Shown here piece after piece: positions 1-8,355 of a DNA stretch of 17,412 bases (positions are counted from its first letter, which is position 1; each line of letters opens with the position of its first letter). Under the pieces are notes generated by a model. That model was not told the origin of the DNA. It saw only the letters and a list, made by a program, of their open reading frames with translations, and did no database searches. The stretch covers positions 1 through 17,412 of the forward strand of contig NZ_JAGLBG010000054.1 of the NCBI RefSeq assembly GCF_018260405.1, written 5' to 3'. The stretch is from Deinococcus sp. GTDB lineage: Bacteria > Deinococcota > Deinococci > Deinococcales > Deinococcaceae. The position numbers and the translations under genes are program-made.

Positions 1-256
1 CCGTACCGGCCTGCGAGACAGGGCACGCGGGGGCGATTCCCGAAGACAGCCTATCGAATCTCGCGCTCCTCGGCGCACGTACGGATCATCCAGGAGTATG
101 CCGGGAGGCGGGTCGTGAACGTCCGAACACGACGGCGAAACGGATGAATCCCCACCTGGCGAGGAAAAGCCTCGCATTCGCGAGGCTGACGGTCCACCGG
201 GTGAGTCTGGCCCATCTGGTCCAGGGGATCTACAACGGTTCTGTCAACGTAACTCC
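1..256. other. Unassigned sequence, possible IS-derived remnant
   Basis: I find no convincing intact gene here. A plus-strand frame from the ATG at 144 begins MNPHLARKSLAFARLT, which vaguely recalls the amino-terminal style of IS4-type transposases. It runs straight into the IS66 remnant and I cannot confirm the family. GGTTCTGTCA at 237-246 may mark the outer end of the IS66 copy, but I found no matching inverted copy on its other side. The stretch is best read as flanking mobile-element debris. Confidence 0.25.
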
Positions 257-1640
257 TCAGCGCGTGAGTGCAGGAATTAGAAGCGAATTCTGGAAAGTAG
301 CGAATAAACCTTGCCACACATCTAAACCCTGTTTCCGGTAAGTAGCTATGAAGCTCCGAATTCGGCAGAAAACGACTCCACCCGCCTCTGACCGGAATCC
401 GCCAGAGACCTTGCGTTTGACGCATAGCATTCGAAGGTCACGCTCCACCATGTTGTTGTCAAAGAGGACATGTTCGTGTTCCAGAAAACGCAGCACCGAA
501 TCACGGTGTTGCTGACACCGTAAGGCAAGATTGCGACCAGGAGGCTGCTCTGTCTGACCACGCTTCTTGGGAACAGGTTCTAGAACAGGGTTCGCTTCCA
601 ATCCTGCGAGCACTAGTTCATCAAAATGCCGCTTTGCCTTCTGAGGTGAGGGTTCCCTGCTTCAGGGCGTGGTAGACGCCCTGAAGTGCTGTTCTCAACT
701 CACCAGCCCAGGATTGTTCGTGATACTCGTGTATTTTTGGCAGGTCACGCAGAAGATGGGCGTTACACAGGGCATGCTCGCTGGGTAGCCCCATGTACGT
801 CGACGAGGCATCATGAACCAGTATGCTCGTATAGGTCGGCAGGATGTTGGCGACCTTTAACCCCTTCATTCCACGATAAGAGCTATGGGTATAGAGAGCA
901 AGCTGGGCCGAACAGACCACATGGAACCAGGCACGATTCCCATTAACCTTGGAATCTGTTTCATCAGCATGCACAACAGGCTGGGCTTATAGGGCTGTTT
1001 TCAGTGCGTCCTCAAGGTGCATAAGCCGTTCGGCAGCGAGATTCAGGTTCAGCACGACGGTTCCATCACTGATGGAGGCACCAAAAAGTGCCTCCATGAT
1101 TTCGCCCACCCTGTCCAGAGAGATGAAGTGGTCGACGTGGAGATAAGTCGTCAGTGCATGAACACCAGGGCCATACTGCACGGTGCCAGAAACGTCTTCA
1201 GGAAAGGGAGCCTGGCCCCGACAGCAGCATTGCAGACAGATTTTGACTTCGGCCTGATATTCCGTCACCAGAGGGTGCAGTTCTGGAATGTCGTGTACCT
1301 GACGAGCAATGATGTCGCTCAGGGGGACTTCTTCACAGACCTAACCACAACCGCAGTGTCCAGTGAGCGGCAGGGGAACGGTAAAGTCCGGCTTGTCGCT
1401 GAACTTTAGGGTTTTCCCCGGATGACCTTTCTGACCACCCGAGAACTGCCCTGACTTTTGACGCCCACTTTTAGGCACCCAAGGCGGATCTTGACTGGGT
1501 GGTTGGCGTGAGGTGGCGCTCGTACCCTTGAGGAGAGCAGTCAGCTCTCTAACTTTGGCTTCCAATTGCTGATAGTCACGTCGAAGCTGAGCAAGCTCAG
1601 CTTCCAACCGTTCGCAGTTAGGGCAACGTGACTCTTCGAT
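257..1640 (-). pseudogene. IS66-family transposase (TnpC), inactivated
   Basis: This is a DDE transposase of the IS66 family, decayed but nearly full length (about 460 codons). Reading on the minus strand, the N-terminal part has a CPNC motif, a coiled-coil-like segment and a proline-rich stretch ending in a GHCGCG zinc-type motif. The catalytic core keeps HADET (first Asp), VHDASSTY (second Asp), HALCNAHLLRDL and NNMVERDLRM (catalytic Glu). The frame is broken by an in-frame TAG at 1341-1343, an in-frame TAA at 987-989, and a one-base frameshift near 625-650, after which the C-terminal third continues intact to the stop at 257. No ATG is seen in frame upstream of the CPNC motif. No IS66 accessory genes (tnpA, tnpB) are present. 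It cannot make a full-length enzyme without readthrough. Confidence 0.85.
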
Positions 1641-1680
1641 GCGCCTATTCTATAACCCGTACTGGAAGTCAAGGCCCCCT
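257..1680 (-). mobile_element. IS66-family insertion sequence remnant
   Basis: This is the element that carries the broken transposase. Its ends are uncertain. I could not find a clear pair of terminal inverted repeats or a target duplication around 230-256 and 1650-1700, so the limits are approximate. The element sits about 190 bp upstream of the urtA start codon and may have replaced the native upstream sequence of the urea operon. Confidence 0.6.
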
Positions 1681-1744
1681 GCTGAGCAGTTACCTCTAAT
1701 ATTCACAATAGCTCACCCCATGACAAGGGCAAAATGACTTTCTA

Positions 1745-1805
1745 AACAACTTGCCAAGTATGTCGCAAAATTCTCGCTAATGTTCAACGAGTTATACAAG
1801 TTGTT
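1745..1805. promoter_or_regulatory. Upstream regulatory region of urtA with 9-bp inverted repeat
   Basis: A perfect 9-bp inverted repeat, AACAACTTG (1745-1753) and CAAGTTGTT (1797-1805), lies in the AT-rich leader region of the urt operon. A possible -10 box TATACA (1793-1798) overlaps the right arm, but its -35 partner is weak. The arms are about five helical turns apart, so they could be two half-sites for a regulator, or chance in AT-rich DNA. The rest of 1681-1870 shows no gene. Confidence 0.3.
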
Positions 1806-1870
1806 CAAAATTTCTATGACATTTAGCAGAAGCGAGCCACTTCACCCATCTGACTTTTCAAGGAGTTCAC

Positions 1871-3043
1871 ATGACGTACCGTAACCTGACTGCCTCCCTC
1901 ACCCTTCTTCTGCTTGGTAACGCTCTGGCCCAAGGCACCGTGAAAGTTGGCGTGCTTCATTCTCTAACGGGCACCATGGCCATCAGCGAGATCACAGTGG
2001 CGAACGCAGCGCAACTCGCCGTAGATGAAATTAACGCGGCGGGCGGCGTCATGGGTAAAAAGATTCAGGTCATCAAGGAAGACGGCGCGTCTGACTGGCC
2101 CACCTTCGCCACCAAGGCCGAAAAGCTGCTGACCCAGGACAAGGTAGCGGCGGTCTTCGGCGGCTGGACGAGTGCCAGTCGCAAGGCCATGCTGCCGGTG
2201 TTCGAGAAAAACAAGGGTCTGCTGTTTTACCCCGTGCAGTTCGAGGGCAACGAGTGCAGCCCCAACATCATTTACACCGGGGCGCAGCCCAACCAGCAGG
2301 CCCTCCCAGCCCTCGAATGGGCGCTGAGCAAAGGCTACAAGAACATCTTTTTGCTCGGCAGTGACTATGTCTATCCGCGCACCGCCAACCTGATCCTGAA
2401 AAAACATATCGCGGCCAAAGGGACTAACCTCGCAGGTGAGGAGTACGTGGCTCTGGGCGGCACCGAGTTTTCCAGCGTCATCAACAAGATCAAGGCCGCT
2501 AAACCCGACGTGATCATCAACACGCTGAACGGCGACAGCAACGTGTCATTTTTCAAGCAGTATCAGGCGGCTGGGTACAGCGCAGCCACCTTACCGGTCA
2601 TTAGTTTCTCGATTGCTGAGCAAGAAGCCCAGAGCATCGGCCCCGCCCTGCTGACCGGGCAGTACGCCACCTGGAACTATTTTCAGAGCCTTCCTAACGC
2701 AGCCAACAAAAAGTTTGTGGCCGCTTATCAGAAGAAATACGGAGCCAAGGCCGCAATCACCGACCCAATGGCGCACGCTTATATGGACGTCTACCTCTGG
2801 AAAGCTGCCGTCGAGAAGGCCAAGAGCTTCGACCCAGTGGCTGTACGTAAGGCCATTGTCGGAGTCAGCACCGACAGTCCGCTGGGCAAAATCACTGTCG
2901 ACAAAAACGGCAGCCTGACCCAGACCGTGTACACCGGGCAAAGCGGTGCGGGCGGGCAGTTCAAGGTGGTGGCCCAGAGCGGGGGCGTAATCGCGCCGCA
3001 GCCCTACGACGCCCTGGCCTTCCCCGGCAAGACCTGCCCTTAA
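1871..3043 (+). CDS. urtA: Urea ABC transporter, substrate-binding protein UrtA
   Basis: UrtA is the extracytoplasmic urea-binding protein that delivers urea to the UrtBC channel. The 390-residue product starts with a signal peptide (basic start, hydrophobic residues 8-19, ALA cleavage site at 18-20) with no lipobox cysteine. The mature part is a periplasmic-binding-protein type I fold typical of branched-chain amino acid/urea receptors. It has family hallmarks VGVLHSLTGTMAISE (27-40), FGGWTSASRKAMLPVFE (96-112), and FEGNECSPNIIYTGAQPNQQ (124-143). The start is set by AAGGAG at 1860-1865, five bases before the ATG. It heads a five-gene urt operon whose order alone supports urea rather than amino acids. 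Two cysteines (NECSP and the C-terminal KTCP) could form a disulfide. Length is slightly short for the family (about 400-440). Confidence 0.95.
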   Translation: MTYRNLTASLTLLLLGNALAQGTVKVGVLHSLTGTMAISEITVANAAQLAVDEINAAGGVMGKKIQVIKEDGASDWPTFATKAEKLLTQDKVAAVFGGWTSASRKAMLPVFEKNKGLLFYPVQFEGNECSPNIIYTGAQPNQQALPALEWALSKGYKNIFLLGSDYVYPRTANLILKKHIAAKGTNLAGEEYVALGGTEFSSVINKIKAAKPDVIINTLNGDSNVSFFKQYQAAGYSAATLPVISFSIAEQEAQSIGPALLTGQYATWNYFQSLPNAANKKFVAAYQKKYGAKAAITDPMAHAYMDVYLWKAAVEKAKSFDPVAVRKAIVGVSTDSPLGKITVDKNGSLTQTVYTGQSGAGGQFKVVAQSGGVIAPQPYDALAFPGKTCP

Positions 3044-3060
3044 GCGGCGAATTCCCTAGT

Positions 3061-3090
3061 GGTGGGCTGCGCCTGGTGGCGCAGCTTACC
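3061..3090 (+). terminator. Intergenic hairpin between urtA and urtB (attenuator or mRNA stabiliser)
   Basis: A 13-bp stem with a TGGT loop: GGTGGGCTGCGCC pairs with GGCGCAGCTTACC, including two G-U pairs, with a perfect eight-pair GC-rich core at 66-73/78-85 of this block. It starts 18 bases after the urtA stop and is followed only by a weak T stretch (TTAGTTT). In ABC importer operons such hairpins often protect or partly terminate the binding-protein transcript, giving more receptor than permease. That role is inferred. Confidence 0.6.
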
Positions 3091-3114
3091 TTAGTTTCTT
3101 GGCAGGAGGACGTC

Positions 3115-4020
3115 ATGGACGCCGTTTTTCTTTTCGGACAATTATTTACGGGCCTCTCGGTGGCCTCAATTCTGCTGCTCGCGGCGCTAGGGCTGGCGCT
3201 GAGCTTCGGACTGATGCGCGTCATCAATATGGCGCACGGCGAATTTCTGATGTTTGGCGGTTACCTGACTTACCTCGCCTCGCAGTGGGTAGGGCCGCAG
3301 TTCCTGTGGCTGGCGTTTCCGCTGGCGTTTGTGGGATCGGCGCTGCTGGGCGCCGTTCTTGAATTCACGGTCATCCGGCGGCTCTACGGCAGGCCACTCG
3401 ACACGCTGCTGGCGACCTTCGGCATCAGCCTGATCTTGCAACAGGCCGCGCGGCAGATCTTTGGCTCTACCGGCGTACCCGTGATGGCTCCGGCTTGGCT
3501 GTCGGGGGCCATCACGGTGCACGGCGGCGCACTCGACGGCCTGACCTTTCCCTACGTGCGCCTGTTCGTTATGGCGCTTTCGGCGCTGGTGCTGATAGCC
3601 GTGTGGTGGCTGCTGAACCGCTCACGCTTCGGGATGCATGTGCGGGCCGTCAACCAGAACCGCGAGGTGGCGTCGTCGCTGGGAGTCAACACCCGGCAAC
3701 TGGATATGCTTGTTTTTGCGCTGGGCAGCGGCATCGCGGGCGTCGCGGGAGCGGGGCTGGCGCTGCTGGCTCCGGTGAATCCCACCGTCGGCTCGGCGTA
3801 TATCGTCAATGCCTTTCTGGTGGTCGTGGTGGGCGGCGTGGGCAGCGTACTGGGCGGCGCGGTGGCGGCCCTGCTGCTCGGCTGCATCACCGCACTGGCT
3901 GAGGGGCTGACCAGCGTCAGTCTGGCGCAGGCCATCTTGCTGGTGGTCGTGGTGGCCTTCTTGCAATGGAAACCCAGGGGTCTGTTTCCCACACAGTCCC
4001 GCGCCCTGGAAGAAGCGTGA
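3115..4020 (+). CDS. urtB: Urea ABC transporter, permease UrtB
   Basis: UrtB is one of two inner-membrane permease subunits of the urea importer and belongs to the LivH/branched-chain amino acid permease family. The 301-residue product is strongly hydrophobic with about eight or nine membrane segments. Near the N terminus is GLMRVINMAHGEFLMFGGY, the family signature. The cytoplasmic loop that contacts the ATPases includes VNQNREVASSLGVNTRQ. The start chosen is the ATG at 3115 because AGGAGG (3104-3109) lies five bases before it. An upstream GTG at 3076 in the same frame lies inside the hairpin and lacks a ribosome site. The stop overlaps the urtC start by GTGA, indicating translational coupling. 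Confidence 0.93.
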   Translation: MDAVFLFGQLFTGLSVASILLLAALGLALSFGLMRVINMAHGEFLMFGGYLTYLASQWVGPQFLWLAFPLAFVGSALLGAVLEFTVIRRLYGRPLDTLLATFGISLILQQAARQIFGSTGVPVMAPAWLSGAITVHGGALDGLTFPYVRLFVMALSALVLIAVWWLLNRSRFGMHVRAVNQNREVASSLGVNTRQLDMLVFALGSGIAGVAGAGLALLAPVNPTVGSAYIVNAFLVVVVGGVGSVLGGAVAALLLGCITALAEGLTSVSLAQAILLVVVVAFLQWKPRGLFPTQSRALEEA

Positions 4021-5114
4021 GGGCGCAGAGCGTGAAGGCAGCGCATCTGGGCAAAGCGGCCCTGTGGCCCACACTGGTCGTGCTGGCGCTGCTGCTCGCC
4101 CCGTTTGTGCTCGCCTCCTACCCGCTGGCGCTGCTGGGGCGGGTGCTGGCCCTGGCAATCGCCGCGCTGGGTGCCAGTGTGGTGTGGGGCCGCGCCGGAA
4201 TTCTTAGCCTGGGGCAGGGCCTCTTTTTTGGTCTGGGCGGGTATGCTCTGGCGATGCACCTTAAACTGGCGGCCACCCCGAAGGGCGAACTGCCGGATTT
4301 CATGGTGTATAGCGGTATTAACAAGCTTCCGTGGTTCTGGCAGCCGTTTCATTCTGCGCCGTTTGCCCTGCTGATGGTCGTGGTGTTGCCCGGCCTGGCC
4401 GCGTATCTGATTGGCTGGTTGATGTTCCGGCGGCGCATTACGGGCGTATTCGTCAGCATCATTACGCAGGCGCTGGTGCTGGCGTTCGTGACTTGGCTGG
4501 GCGGCGCTCAGGGGCTGACGAGCGGCAGCAACGGCATCACCGATTTTCAGACCTTTATGGGCCTCAATCTGCGCGGCCCGGACTTTTCGCGTGAACTGTA
4601 CTGGGCCACGCTGCTCATTCTGGGTGTGAGTTTTGCAGGCACCGCCTGGGTTCTGAATACCCCGTTCGGGTCGCTGCTCACGGCCATCCGGGACAATGAG
4701 AACCGCAGCCGGTTTCTGGGCTACAACCCAGCGGCCTTTAAGGTCGCGGCCTTTGTGCTGGGCGGCGTACTGTCGGGTCTCAGTGGAGCGCTGTATACCC
4801 TGCACCTCGGCACCATCTCGCCCGCCATGATTGGCGTGGCCTTCAGCATCGAACTGGTGGTGTGGGTGGCGCTTGGTGGCCGGGCCAGCCTGTGGGGCGC
4901 AGCGGGCGGCATGGTGCTGGGCCAACTGGCCAAAGACCGCATTTCCAGCGCGGCTCCCGAAGCGTGGCTGTACATCATGGGCGCACTTTTCGTTCTTGTG
5001 GTTATGTACCTGCCTGAAGGCGTGGCGGGTCTGCTCAAAAGTCGCCTGTCAGGTGGAGCTGGCCGACGCCCCGCACCCCTGCCCATGCACCCCGAGGTGA
5101 AAGATGCCGTCTGA
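4017..5114 (+). CDS. urtC: Urea ABC transporter, permease UrtC
   Basis: UrtC is the second permease subunit of the urea importer, in the LivM-type family. The 365-residue product has a hydrophobic start (LWPTLVVLALLLAPFVL) followed by about nine further membrane segments. Family features are WGRAGILSLGQGLFFGLGGY, the urea-type motif GLTSGSNGITDFQ, and the coupling loop IRDNENRSRFLGYNPAAFK. The start is most likely the GTG at 4017, which overlaps the urtB stop as GTGA. An in-frame ATG at 3966 would overlap urtB by 55 bases and is less likely, and GTG 4032 is another option. The 3' end overlaps urtD by 11 bases, so urtBCD are tightly coupled. Confidence 0.93.
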   Translation: MRAQSVKAAHLGKAALWPTLVVLALLLAPFVLASYPLALLGRVLALAIAALGASVVWGRAGILSLGQGLFFGLGGYALAMHLKLAATPKGELPDFMVYSGINKLPWFWQPFHSAPFALLMVVVLPGLAAYLIGWLMFRRRITGVFVSIITQALVLAFVTWLGGAQGLTSGSNGITDFQTFMGLNLRGPDFSRELYWATLLILGVSFAGTAWVLNTPFGSLLTAIRDNENRSRFLGYNPAAFKVAAFVLGGVLSGLSGALYTLHLGTISPAMIGVAFSIELVVWVALGGRASLWGAAGGMVLGQLAKDRISSAAPEAWLYIMGALFVLVVMYLPEGVAGLLKSRLSGGAGRRPAPLPMHPEVKDAV

Positions 5115-5874
5115 ACAAACAGGAGCACCTCTGCTGGACGTGCGGGACATCACCGTATCGTTCGACGGCTTCAAAGCCATTCAGAATCTGTCGCTGCAAG
5201 TCTGGCCCGGTGACTTGCGGGTGCTGATCGGCCCCAACGGTGCGGGCAAAAGCACGCTGCTGGACACCATTATCGGCAAGGTGCGCCCGGCCAGCGGCGA
5301 GGTGCAGTTCGGCGGAGAAATTATTTCACGGCTGCCCGAATACCTGATCGCCCGCCGGGGCATCTGCCGCAAATTTCAGGCTCCCGGCGTGCTCGAAAGT
5401 CTCAATGTGCGCGACAATCTGCGCCTGGCCGTCCGCAGCGACAAGGACGTATTTGCCAGCCTCTCGCCGAAAATCCGCCCACAAGAAGAGGCGCGGGTAA
5501 ACGAACTTCTCACGCTCACAGGACTGACCGAGCGCCAGGACGTGCAGGCGGGGCAACTTGCCCACGGCGAAAAACAGTGGCTCGAAATTGGGATGGTCGT
5601 CGCGCCGCGCCCCAGACTGCTGCTGCTCGACGAACCGACGGCGGGCATGACCGCGCAGGAAACGGCCCAGACCGCTGAGTTGATTCGCGCACTGGCGGGG
5701 CAACACGCCGTGCTGGTCATCGACCACGACATGCATTTTGTCGAGCTGCTCGCCGCGCCCGTCACGGTGCTGCATCAGGGGCAGGTGTTCCGCGAAGGAA
5801 GCCTGGCCACCCTGCGGGACGACCCGGATGTGATGGAGATTTACCTGGGCAGGCCGAAAGAGGCAGCGGACTGA
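5104..5874 (+). CDS. urtD: Urea ABC transporter, ATP-binding protein UrtD
   Basis: UrtD is a cytoplasmic ATPase that powers urea import with UrtE. The 256-residue protein has Walker A GPNGAGKST (43-51), Walker B RLLLLDEPTA (171-180) and the switch histidine in IDHDMHF (H208). Its signature motif is LAHGEKQWLEIGM (152-164). The atypical LSHGQKQWLEIGM in place of LSGGQ is a known mark of UrtD; here Ser is replaced by Ala and Gln by Glu. The stretch GICRKFQAPGVLESLNVRDNL is also family-typical. The ATG at 5104 lies inside the end of urtC and is preceded by GAGGTGAAAG, a good ribosome site. The next gene follows after 55 bases. Confidence 0.94.
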   Translation: MPSEQTGAPLLDVRDITVSFDGFKAIQNLSLQVWPGDLRVLIGPNGAGKSTLLDTIIGKVRPASGEVQFGGEIISRLPEYLIARRGICRKFQAPGVLESLNVRDNLRLAVRSDKDVFASLSPKIRPQEEARVNELLTLTGLTERQDVQAGQLAHGEKQWLEIGMVVAPRPRLLLLDEPTAGMTAQETAQTAELIRALAGQHAVLVIDHDMHFVELLAAPVTVLHQGQVFREGSLATLRDDPDVMEIYLGRPKEAAD

Positions 5875-5929
5875 GTGACCCGTCCGCCGCTGTGTGCCCT
5901 TTGCCCTCTACACCGCCACAAGGAAAACC

Positions 5930-6634
5930 ATGCTCAAACTTGAACATATCAATGCTGCTTACGGCCAGAGTCCTGTTCTTTTCGACATTAATCTGGAGGT
6001 CAACGACGCCGAAGCGGTCACACTGATCGGGCGTAACGGCGTGGGCAAAACGACACTTCTGAGAACCATCACGGGACTGCATCCTGTGACGGCTGGGGGC
6101 GTGCGCCTGAATGGTGAACAGGTAGAAGACCAGCCTGCGTTTGTCCGCGCCCGCGCTGGACTGGCTTACGTGCCGCAGGGGCGTGGGCTTTTTTCGCACC
6201 TGAGCGTCGAGGAAAATCTGCTGATGGGTCTTCCGGCGCTCGCGGGCCGCCCCACCGCCAAAAAGCAAGTCCCCGAACTGGTGTATGACCTCTTTCCGAT
6301 CTGCCGCGATATGGCCTCGCGCAAGGCGGGCAACCTGTCGGGCGGGCAACAGCAGCAAGTCGCTATCGGGCGGGCGCTGGTCACGCAGCCGCGCTACCTT
6401 TTGCTTGATGAACCCACCGAGGGCATCCAACCCAGCATCGTGCAGGAAATCGAAACGGCCCTGACCCGTATCCGCACCGAACTGCGCGTGGCAGTGCTGC
6501 TGGTCGAGCAGTACCTCGACTTTGCCTGGGCCTTCGCGGACCGTTACTATGTGCTACAACGTGGACGCGTCGTCGAAAGCGGGCTGACCGCTGAGGTGCC
6601 GCAAAGTGCTGTCCAAAACTATATGGGCGTCTAG
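5930..6634 (+). CDS. urtE: Urea ABC transporter, ATP-binding protein UrtE
   Basis: UrtE is the second ATPase of the urea importer, in the LivF-type family. The 234-residue product has Walker A GRNGVGKTT (34-42), VPQGRGLFSHLSVEENL (81-97), signature LSGGQQQQVAIGRAL (136-150), Walker B YLLLDEPTEGIQPSIV (156-171) and LLVEQYLDFAW (190-200). The GIQPSIV wording after Walker B is characteristic of UrtE. The ATG at 5930 is preferred over one at 5894 because AAGGAAAA lies just before it and the residues after it match the usual N terminus (LKLEHINAAYG). It is the last gene of the urt operon. Nearly 180 bases separate it from the next importer's ATPase. Confidence 0.94.
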   Translation: MLKLEHINAAYGQSPVLFDINLEVNDAEAVTLIGRNGVGKTTLLRTITGLHPVTAGGVRLNGEQVEDQPAFVRARAGLAYVPQGRGLFSHLSVEENLLMGLPALAGRPTAKKQVPELVYDLFPICRDMASRKAGNLSGGQQQQVAIGRALVTQPRYLLLDEPTEGIQPSIVQEIETALTRIRTELRVAVLLVEQYLDFAWAFADRYYVLQRGRVVESGLTAEVPQSAVQNYMGV

Positions 6635-6813
6635 CTCACAAGCTTTAAGGAGCGCCCAGCCTCAGTTCCGCGGGTCTGGACAAAGCCCCCACACTCGCCC
6701 TGTTTCGCAGCTTTGTCAGTCTGCTCAGAGCGATGACGCATCACCCGGCAGTTACTTACCAGGTCGTCATACTTTTCGAGCGCACAACTTCCCGGAGGCA
6801 AAGAGAAAGCATC
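6635..6813. other. Intergenic gap between the two importer operons
   Basis: No gene is seen. An 8-bp inverted repeat, GACAAAGC (6679-6686) and GCTTTGTC (6710-6717) with a 23-base loop, could end the urt transcript, but it lacks a T run and the loop is long. I see no convincing promoter. CATACT near 6765 could serve as a -10 box but has no good -35 box. Confidence 0.3.
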
Positions 6814-8355
6814 ATGACCAGAATTGAGACGCTTGCCCAGCCGGGTCATCCCGATGTGACCTCAGCAGTATTGAGCCTGCGGGGCATCACCAAGCGTTTT
6901 CCCGGCGTGACTGCCAACGATCAGGTCTCACTGGAGGTTTATCCGGGCGAGGTGCTGGGGCTGCTGGGCGAAAATGGGGCAGGGAAAAGCACCCTGATCA
7001 GCATTCTGTACGGCCTTTACCAGCCTGATGAGGGCGAGATTTTGCTGGACGGTCAGCCCGCGAATCTCAGTTCCCCGGCGCAGGCGCTGCGGCGCGGAAT
7101 GGGGCTGGTGCCGCAGCACCCCCTGCTGGTCGAGCGCCACACCGTCGCCGAAAACCTTGCGCTGGGAGCCGGGAGCGCCTGGCAACCGGTGCGGCAGGTC
7201 ACGCCCCGCATTCTGGAGCTGTCGCGTACCTATGGCCTGGAGGTCAATCCGGCGGCGCCCGTCCATACCCTGTCGCCCGGGGAAAAACAGCGCGTCGAAA
7301 TTCTACGTGCCCTGCTGGGCGGCGCACGCATTCTGATTCTGGATGAACCGACCAGCGTGCTGACCCCGCAGGAGGTCGAGGGACTGTTTCAGATTATGCG
7401 GGAGTTGCGGGCGGGCGGCAAATCACTGATCTTTATCAGCCATAAGCTCGATGAAGTCATGGAAATCTGTGACCGGACGGTGGTGCTGCGCCGGGGCAAG
7501 GTGGTCGGCGGGCTGCCGATTGCCGAGGCCAGCAAGGCCAGCCTGGCCGAACTGATGGTGGGCCGCAGCGTGAGTTTCGAGCGCCGCCGGGTCACGCCGC
7601 CCCCCGGCCCCCTGCTGCTGTCGGTGCGCGGCCTAGAGGCGCGGGGTGGGCGCGGGCATCTGGCACTGCGCGGCGTGAACTTTGACCTGCATGAGGGCGA
7701 GGTGCTGGGCGTGGCAGGCGTAACGGGCAATGGTCAGACCGAACTGGTCGAGGTACTGGCGGGCCTGCGTCCGGTAAGCGGCGGCGCAGTCAGCCTCGGC
7801 GGGGTACCCCTGACGGGCGATCCGGCACAGCGTTTTGCCCAGGGCGTAGCTCACATTCCGGAAGATCGGCTGCACACCGGCACGGTTCCGACTATGAGCG
7901 TGTCGGAGAATCTGGCCCTGCGCGAATATGGGCAGCTTCCCTTTTCACGCGGTGGTCTGCGTAACCTACAGGCGCAAGATGAGTTTGCGCGCCGCATGGT
8001 CGAGCGGTACGCTGTCTCCACGCCGAATGTGCAGACCCCCAGCCGCCTGCTGTCGGGGGGCAATATTCAGAAACTGATTCTAGCCCGCGAACTCACCGAA
8101 CAGGTACGGCTCATTCTGGCGGTTCATCCCACTTACGGCCTCGATATCGGCGCTACCGAGCAGGTTCATCAAGAACTGCTGGGCTGTGCGGGCCGGGGCG
8201 CAGGTGTGCTGCTGGTCGGCGAAGACCTCGACGAACTGCTGTCGCTATGTGACCGCGTGGTGGTGATGCTGCACGGCCAGCTGCTCGGCCCGTTCGACGC
8301 CGCGCAGACCAGCCGGAAAGCCCTGGGCCTCCAGATGACCGGGGGCGCGGCGTGA
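6814..8355 (+). CDS. BMP/nucleoside-type ABC transporter, fused double ATP-binding protein
   Basis: This is the energy subunit of a general nucleoside (YufO/NupA-like) ABC importer, with two ATPase domains in one 513-residue chain. The N-terminal domain is canonical: Walker A GENGAGKST (52-60), signature LSPGEKQRVEI (153-163), Walker B ILILDEPTS (173-181) and switch histidine H210 in ISHKLDEV. The C-terminal domain has the degenerate P-loop GVTGNGQTE (302-310), signature LLSGGNIQKL (412-421) and LAVHPTYGLD (435-444) in place of DEPT. That degeneracy is normal in this family, so only one site should hydrolyse ATP well. The ATG at 6814 is chosen for length and because strong homology starts soon after. 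An in-frame ATG at 6733 would add 27 unlikely residues. Its stop overlaps the next start (TGATG). Confidence 0.92.
   Translation: MTRIETLAQPGHPDVTSAVLSLRGITKRFPGVTANDQVSLEVYPGEVLGLLGENGAGKSTLISILYGLYQPDEGEILLDGQPANLSSPAQALRRGMGLVPQHPLLVERHTVAENLALGAGSAWQPVRQVTPRILELSRTYGLEVNPAAPVHTLSPGEKQRVEILRALLGGARILILDEPTSVLTPQEVEGLFQIMRELRAGGKSLIFISHKLDEVMEICDRTVVLRRGKVVGGLPIAEASKASLAELMVGRSVSFERRRVTPPPGPLLLSVRGLEARGGRGHLALRGVNFDLHEGEVLGVAGVTGNGQTELVEVLAGLRPVSGGAVSLGGVPLTGDPAQRFAQGVAHIPEDRLHTGTVPTMSVSENLALREYGQLPFSRGGLRNLQAQDEFARRMVERYAVSTPNVQTPSRLLSGGNIQKLILARELTEQVRLILAVHPTYGLDIGATEQVHQELLGCAGRGAGVLLVGEDLDELLSLCDRVVVMLHGQLLGPFDAAQTSRKALGLQMTGGAA

Noticed and set aside
237..246. GGTTCTGTCA shared with the left end of the IS6 element at 11827, suggesting a second IS6 end
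   Set aside because: Only ten bases match, no IS6 coding sequence is nearby, and it could equally be an IS66 end or chance.
51..425. 124-codon minus-strand open frame at the left edge
   Set aside because: Overlaps the well-recognised C-terminal part of the IS66 transposase in another frame and has no family features.
3552..4925. 457-codon open frame on the minus strand across urtB and urtC
   Set aside because: Shadow of two clear permease genes in GC-rich DNA. Its product is rich in Gln/His/Arg/Pro with no domain, no ribosome site and no context.
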